Source: Oehlia diaphana
Taxonomy: Eukaryota; Glomeromycota; Glomeromycetes; Glomerales; Glomeraceae
Assembly: GCA_003833135.1 (NCBI GenBank)
Contig: QZLH01001881.1
Coordinates: 1-12,079, forward strand
Direction: 5' to 3'
Length of the DNA: 12,079 nucleotides
How positions within the stretch are numbered: the stretch's first letter is position 1; every line of letters starts with the position of its first letter. This document shows positions 8,260-12,079 of this stretch, piece by piece. The notes under the pieces are model-generated. The model worked only from the letters and a program-made list of their open reading frames with translations, was not told the DNA's origin and ran no database searches. The translations under genes were made by a program, and so were the position numbers.

Positions 8260-8556
8260 GTGCCTCAAATGAATTCGTATCCTGCTGAACAAAGTGTTCT
8301 TGCTCTTGATAATACACGAATTCATCATGATGAAGACCTTATAAATTATATTGAAGCATTTGGTGGTCATGTTGAATTCCTACCTCCTGATTTTAATCCT
8401 ATTGAATCTTGTTTTTCTGTTATAAAATCTTTTTTAAAAAAGTATAGAGATTTTGTTAATACATGTAATGATCCTAAATATCCTCTTTTAATAGCATATT
8501 CTCAAATTACTCCACAAGTGTTTTTTATTTCTGTCTGGGATACTATTGGTCTTGCA

Positions 8557-9141
8557 CAACTTTTGGAGGTTAGGTGAAGAGTATCAACACCATTTCAATT
8601 CCTTACCTGATGGAAGGAAGACTTGCGGGTTTTTTACAGCTCTACGTGCAGTCTCCCAGTTCTCAAAAAAGGTCACAAGTTTCCTCTTACCTTTACCTGT
8701 TTGAATAATTTTAAAGGAACATGCACAACTATTCCTTATAAAATCTGATGGTGCATGGTCCATCCACAAGGTGTCCATCGTTATTTTTTCCAGAATGTCA
8801 TGAATGATGGCTTGGAATTTCTCTTTTTGTTTCCTTTCACAGAGATTCCAACTAGCAGGGAATTATCGTACAGGTATACCTCCTAAATTCGTAATCCAGT
8901 AGTTAGAGAGTTGCGGAAGGACAAACAAGAAAAGAGCTATTTTGACTTTTGAAGTCTTGTACTTGTGCTGACGTTTTATTGGCACTTTAATAGTATTTTC
9001 CCAAAGTTTGAGTTCAACCAGTATTTTATCTGGAGACCAGGTATAAGGGATATTATATACCACTATTTCGTGGACTCGCTCCTGCTCGTTCTCTAGAGAT
9101 GTGTATCCTGTCAGTATGCGAGTAACCTTCCCAGCACTGAA
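8557..9141 (-). pseudogene. RRM-like ORF1 protein pseudogene (copy 2)
   Basis: It is in one frame from 9141 down to 8584, broken by only one internal stop. It reads FSAGKVTRILTGYTSLENEQ, IVVYNIPYTWSPDKI, VELKLWENTIK, KRQHKY, KVKIAL, GGIPVR, then TAA (8865-8863, Trp in copy 1), FPASW, ERKQKEKFQAIIHDI, TLWMDHAPSDF, FKIIQTGKGKRKLVTFFENWE, PQVFLPSGKELKWC, and TGA (8586-8584, Arg in copy 1). Similarity fades by about 8557 in SPNLQKL. It lacks the 3' tail and poly(A) of copy 1, so it is a fragment. Its 3' cut abuts the Tc1/mariner gene, and its 5' end lies in the gene fragment at 9131-9480. Role as for copy 1: inferred RNA-binding ORF1 protein of a LINE-type element. Confidence 0.65.
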
Positions 9142-9480
9142 AATGCATCACAGTAAGCTTTATATGTCTTTCATCATCAACAAAATATGACGCACCATAT
9201 TGATTACACTTGTATTGCTCTCTTAATTCACGAATTATAAGCCCTTTTTATTGTAAAATTGCAGAAAAATCATCTACTTTTGGAACTGCATTTTTCCTTT
9301 TACGTACACTGACCTCTTCATTATTTGATTCTTCAGAATCTGAAATCTCCTATTAAATAAATATAATTAAAAATAATTATTTGTATACAAAATTGAATAT
9401 AGATATTACCTTTCTGATAAAATTCATATTTTTCCATCATGGTCTTTTTTATTCTCTTCTAGTGACTTTTGTAAACACTT
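9131..9480 (-). pseudogene. uncharacterised two-exon gene fragment, interrupted
   Basis: On the minus strand, an upstream exon (9480-9410) reads WKCLQKSLEENKKDHDGKI, then TGA and ILSE. A 60-bp GT...AG intron (9409-9350) leads to an acidic exon: EISDSEESNNEEVSVRKRK, VPKVDDFSAILQ, TAA, LIIRELREQYKCNQYGASYFV, DDERHIKLTVMHFQCW. The Cys-x-x-(Tyr/His)...YFV-DDERHIKLT-W block recalls a domain I have seen in arbuscular mycorrhizal fungal proteins, but I cannot name a function. The two exons do not join in frame as read, so a frameshift is present. Similarity stops at the Trp codon (9133-9131), where ORF1 copy 2 starts, suggesting that copy interrupts or replaced the rest. Confidence 0.35.
9350..9409 (-). 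other. probable intron, minus strand (60 bp)
   Basis: On the minus strand there is a GTAATA donor after CAGAAAG and a TTTAATAG acceptor before GAGATTTCAG. AT-rich interior, size like the other introns here. Confidence 0.4.
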
Positions 9481-9660
9481 CCAAAATTGATTGCTTGAAT
9501 TAAATTAAATACATTGGTTGAAATGGCATTATGAAATCCATTACAATTTAAATTTTTTAAGGTATTTTGATCTATCAATGGGTTAGGATTTTGAGACTAA
9601 AATTGTTTAATTGGATTTTAATGGTAATAATGGCAATCAATTATTATTAACAAGCATATT
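9481..9660. other. AT-rich region, nothing identified
   Basis: No coding frame, repeat or RNA gene is recognised on either strand. Confidence 0.3.
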
Positions 9661-9847
9661 ACCGTAAATGGTTGACTATAGTACCCCATAGTATAGTACC
9701 ATACCCATAAATTTGGTGCAAAATACCCAGGTATTATACATGAAGGGTTCAGATTTTTTTCGCATAATTTGTATGGTACCCAGGGTATTTTACTTAAAGG
9801 GTATTATACTTTAGGAGGTATTATAAACAAATTTAGTATATTTATGT
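9661..9847. repeat. cluster of GGTAT/ATACC inverted and direct repeats
   Basis: GTACCATAC (9696-9704) is inverted as GTATGGTAC (9771-9779), and AAAATACCC (9720-9728) as GGGTATTTT (9783-9791). GGTATTATA recurs directly (about 9730, 9799, 9819), and GGGTATT words repeat. This could be the terminal or subterminal part of the P-like element whose coding region starts next, or a small MITE. No target duplication is evident. Confidence 0.45.
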
Positions 9848-9988
9848 TTGTATGTATGCAAAAATTGTCAAAAATTGAAGGATACAATAATAAAAATTAA
9901 AAATAAAAATTTTATGGATACTTTACATTTCAAGTCTGCTCATGCTTCTCAAAAAGTTCTGACTAAAAAAATTCAAATTCAAAGAAAG

Positions 9989-10056
9989 GTAATTATTATG
10001 ATAAAATATGTTAATTTAAAGAATAAGAAACTAATATTAATTTGTTTATTTTAAAG
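9989..10056 (+). other. intron 1 of the P-like pseudogene (68 bp)
   Basis: GTAATT donor after ...QIQRK and TTTTAAAG acceptor before NITNQEQK. The join is codon-complete and in frame. Confidence 0.6.
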
Positions 10057-10191
10057 AATATTACAAATCAGGAACAAAAAATACGTAATTTACAACTTTA
10101 GCCTCAACAAAATGTCTTCCTTTAATCCAATATTTCAAGCACTAATTAGAATTCAAAGTGGAAAAGTAAATGGAGTGAGATATCATCCAAT

Positions 10192-10254
10192 GTAAGTGTA
10201 AAAAAAATAAAATTAATTAAATTATATAATAATAAATTACTTTAATTTCTTTAG
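10192..10254 (+). other. intron 2 of the P-like pseudogene (63 bp)
   Basis: GTAAGTG donor and TTTCTTTAG acceptor. The split codon AT|G rejoins as Met in YHP-M-FLRW, as the family reads. Confidence 0.75.
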
Positions 10255-10741
10255 GTTTTTGCGATGGGCTATTTCTGTGTATAGTCAGGCAGGCAATACT
10301 GCTTATGAAGTGATGAAAGATATTATGCAATTACCTTTAGTATCTACAATAAAAATTATATAAATGAAAGCCAACAATGCTCAGGATGGCAGATTAAAAC
10401 TGCATACCATATACTAGAAAAGATAGCTGTAAAAAATATTGGTAATCATGGTCGAATTGGATTTTTTTCTTATGACTCTTTTAAAGAAGAATTACAATCA
10501 TTTATAATACAATGTGAAAAAGAGCTGCAAGGGTAAAACACAAGCAACTTACCTAATTTGAAAGATAATAACCAAAATTTAGCATCAAATTATTTGGAAT
10601 TCAGCTATTTATAATTTTGCATACCCTCAACTTGTGGCAAATCTTGAATGTATTGGCATTCATACTTATAGATCTGTTTGTGATGGTGCTGGAGAAAATA
10701 GGAATCACATCAAAAGTTTTGACTGGTGGGCTTATTCATGG

Positions 10742-11038
10742 TCTTTAGGGGATATTGTTGAAGTTAATATTGGAAAAAATAATTATGAACATGTTCAAGT
10801 CTTGATTTCTAGTGAACTTCAAGTTAATTGCAGCTCATTAAGGCAACCAATGCCTATTAAACAGAATTGGAATATTAATGATTTGTGTGAATTTAAAAGT
10901 CCTAAAGATAATGAATGGTATACAACTATTATTACAAATGTTGACCTTGAAGCACAAACGTTTGATATTACAATTTCTTCTAATAAAGAAGGATGGAAAG
11001 TAGCAGTTGTATCTCAAGATATTAATGTTCAACCTCTT
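10742..11038 (+). other. Tudor/Agenet-like double module inside the P-like transposase
   Basis: Counting residues from 10634, module 1 starts at GDIVEVN (39-45) and module 2 spans about 79-135. In module 2, NDLCEFKSP is followed by DNEWYTTIITNVD and TFDITIS, ending in INVQPLYD. The order (G/N)D-x-C-E, WY-x-x-I, VD, then an alternating beta strand and a closing ...PL, is the Tudor/Agenet plan. Those domains read methylated Lys or Arg. It sits between CDGAGEN and the DPxxxxK motif, where P/THAP9 relatives normally have only a short linker. Function in targeting is inference. Confidence 0.5.
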
Positions 11039-11337
11039 TATGATGCTCAAATACATTAGACAAATTATAAAATAACATATCCAACGGTGTTGTATTTATA
11101 TTGGTTAACGTCACGAAATTACTGATATACCATGGTTTTTTATTAGTGATCCCACACGTTTTCAAAAAACTTTGAAATAATCTTTCAAAAAGTCACATTG
11201 GAGAAGGTCAAGGTTGAAATATTAGAGAAATTATGATAGATGGAAAAGAAGTCAGTTGGCGTCATATCCAAGGTGTTTATGAGTATACTGCTCAAAATTC
11301 AACAGCAAGAATTAGCCAACTTAAAATTTTGAAGTAA

Positions 11338-11596
11338 GTTACATTTTAAGTTTTGTAAATTACATGTAACTTACATCAGAAAGTTTTGAAAAAAATATCA
11401 GAATAATTCAGAATCAACATATTAAAGCTTGTAAGTAAAATTATAACAATTATAACATTAGATTGATTCCAAATTTCCAATTTTTAAATTGATTTAATGA
11501 TTTACTAAAACGTGATTTGAATAATAAAAAGTGATCAAATTGATCATCAATTGATCAACGCCACATGAAATTTTTTTCCATATTTTATTATGTTGA
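11338..11596. other. AT-rich spacer, nothing firm
   Basis: Possible splice donor GTAAGTT at 11334 suggests the P-like gene once went on into an intron here. A GATCAA-rich near-palindrome (TGATCAAATTGATCATC around 11531-11560) is the only other structure seen. No coding frame is recognised before the BED finger. Confidence 0.3.
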
Positions 11597-12079
11597 AACT
11601 TGAAAACAAGAGGAAATTTTTGGTCTGAGTATAAAGTTACTGTTGATTCTAATGGAAAAGAAAAATATACATGTAAAACTTGTTCTGGTACATGGTCTAA
11701 AAATGCTTCTTGTCTTAAAAAACATATCAAAAAATGCAAAGATATAAATGTAGAAACTGAAACCTCAAGGTACTAAACGTAAAAGACAGCAAACATTTGA
11801 CGAATACAAATTTGCTATTACTTCCAAAGATAAGATTATTTTAGAAAGTCTTCTTATATGGGTTTTTTGCTCAGCGGGTATTTCATTTAATGTAATTGAA
11901 AATGAAGATTTTATTTTATTCTTAAAAATAGCCTGCCCTTCTTTTAAGATTCCTTCACATTTTACTCTTTCAAACACTCTTTTAGATCAAGAATTTGAAC
12001 ATTTAGAATTAGTTGTTAATTCAGCATTATCTGAAAGTCCTACATATTGTTTAATTAGCAATTGATGGTCAAATATTCA
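11597..12079 (+). pseudogene. BED-finger hAT transposase, N-terminal part (broken)
   Basis: The frame from 11597 reads GNFWSEYKV, YTCKTC (CxxC), SCLKKHIKKC (HxxxxC), a BED zinc finger that binds DNA in hAT transposases, then stops at TAA 11774-11776. A frameshift near 11762 moves on to TKRKRQQTFDEYK, LLIWVFCSAGISFNVIENEDF, FLKIACPSFKIPSHFTLSNTLLD, EFEHLELVVNSAL and CLISN, then TGA (12063-12065) and WSNI at the window edge. Relatives read (S/T)DGW(S/T)N there, so both the Asp, usually the first catalytic acidic residue, and the Gly are changed. An in-frame TGA at 11594-11596 and no clear ATG mean the true start is lost or in an upstream exon. Frameshift, stop and Asp change make it a dead copy unless sequencing errors are involved. 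Confidence 0.7.

Larger units (their letters stand above)
7578..8556 (+). pseudogene. Tc1/mariner (DD34E) transposase pseudogene with two introns
   Basis: The ATG at 7578 reads MACTFSEDLKW, a TGA (7611-7613, where relatives have Arg), then IVYLYYDGHSRRKISELLHIS, an HTH typical of Tc1/IS630 transposases. After NPWQ, a segment of the linker and second HTH seems deleted before GKLVSIATLWRSLVYC. Exon 2 (7886) gives LHQAAQERNELRS and QLIFIDEASKD (first Asp 7979-7981). A 1-nt frameshift in the A-run near 8050 precedes YTILPALSLQGIIAVDIMEGSCTKDKF. Exon 3 (8260) gives SVLALDNTRIHH (second Asp 8308-8310) and LPPDFNPIES (Glu 8404-8406). The D-to-E spacing is 31; relatives have LPPYSPDFNPIE, so a 3-codon deletion explains it and 34 was the original. 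The C-terminus is lost by about 8556, where an antisense ORF1 copy begins. Cut-and-paste at TA sites is known for the family. Confidence 0.8.
9848..11337 (+). pseudogene. P-element/THAP9-like transposase pseudogene with Tudor-like insertion
   Basis: Exon 1 (9848-9988) has VCKNCQKLK and a Lys-rich helical stretch; exon 2 (10057-10191) has NITNQEQKIRNLQL, TAG and, in another frame, ALIRIQSGKVNGVRYHP; exon 3 (10255 on) has MFLRWAISVYSQAGNTAYEVM, LPLVSTIK, YINES, GWQIKTAYHILEK and GRIGFFSYDSFK. A deletion follows, then IIQCEKELQG, a frameshift, QIIWNSAIYNFAYP, a second deletion, then NLECIGIHTYRSVCDGAGENRNHIKSF (split across 10637-10717), the Tudor-like insertion (10742-11038), WFFISDPTRFQKTL (11133 on), NNLSKSH and REIMIDGKEVSWRHIQGVYE. 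CDGAGEN and DPxxxxKxLRNN match P/THAP9-type RNase H-like cores. Lesions include TAG 10099-10101, a frameshift near 10350, TAG just after 11059, TGA 11173-11175 (Arg expected) and TGA near 11208. No THAP finger was found upstream. Confidence 0.65.

Noticed and set aside
8260..8262. GTG as a start codon for a separate 105-codon gene
   Set aside because: A GT...AG intron ends at 8259 and the frame joins the preceding exon of the Tc1/mariner transposase, making GTG an internal Val.
10838..11056. 72-codon minus-strand open frame
   Set aside because: Antisense shadow of the Tudor-like part of the P-like transposase.
11494..11977. Two minus-strand open frames (11494-11739 and 11765-11977)
   Set aside because: Both are antisense to the BED finger and hAT transposase frames, which match a known domain order.
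1..12079. A host gene, defence system or bacterial operon
   Set aside because: All recognised coding fragments are transposable-element proteins or unknown fragments on independent strands with introns; nothing suggests a coordinated host system.

Overview
This window looks like a gene-poor, strongly AT-rich stretch of a eukaryotic, most likely fungal, nuclear genome. The introns are short (60-75 bp, GT...AG), there are no bacterial-style operons or ribosome-binding sites, and almost every readable protein fragment belongs to a transposable element. Several protein families (the ORF1-like protein, the CxxC/DDE-like protein, the Tc1/mariner and P-like transposases) resemble ones I remember from arbuscular mycorrhizal fungi (Glomeromycotina, e.g. 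Rhizophagus/Gigaspora). That placement is from memory and unverified.

Layout. 1-292 (-): N-terminal zinc finger of a ZNF862-like hAT protein, cut by the window edge. 456-1562 (+): decayed LINE-type ORF1-like gene with 3' UTR and poly(A) tail. 1965-3645 (+): decayed gene of an uncharacterised DDE-like family. 4271-5883: non-autonomous hAT element with imperfect terminal inverted repeats, a perfect 8-bp target duplication, subterminal motif arrays and a seven-unit internal tandem repeat. 6111-7160 (+): left end and broken transposase of a pogo/Tigger element. About 7151-7345: short inverted-repeat insertion. 7578-8556 (+): broken intron-containing Tc1/mariner (DD34E) transposase. 8557-9141 (-): second copy of the ORF1-like gene. 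9131-9480 (-): a two-exon gene fragment interrupted by that copy. 9848-11337 (+): broken P-element/THAP9-like transposase carrying Tudor-like modules inside its catalytic region. 11597-12079 (+): BED-finger hAT transposase, cut by the right edge.

No host gene and no intact autonomous element was found. The genes do not form a pathway; they are independent parasites inserted near or into each other. Two things stand out. The P-like transposase has a roughly 100-residue Tudor/Agenet-like insertion between two catalytic-core motifs. Premature stops are repeatedly TGA where relatives have Arg (CGA), across unrelated elements, which suggests CpG methylation-driven decay.
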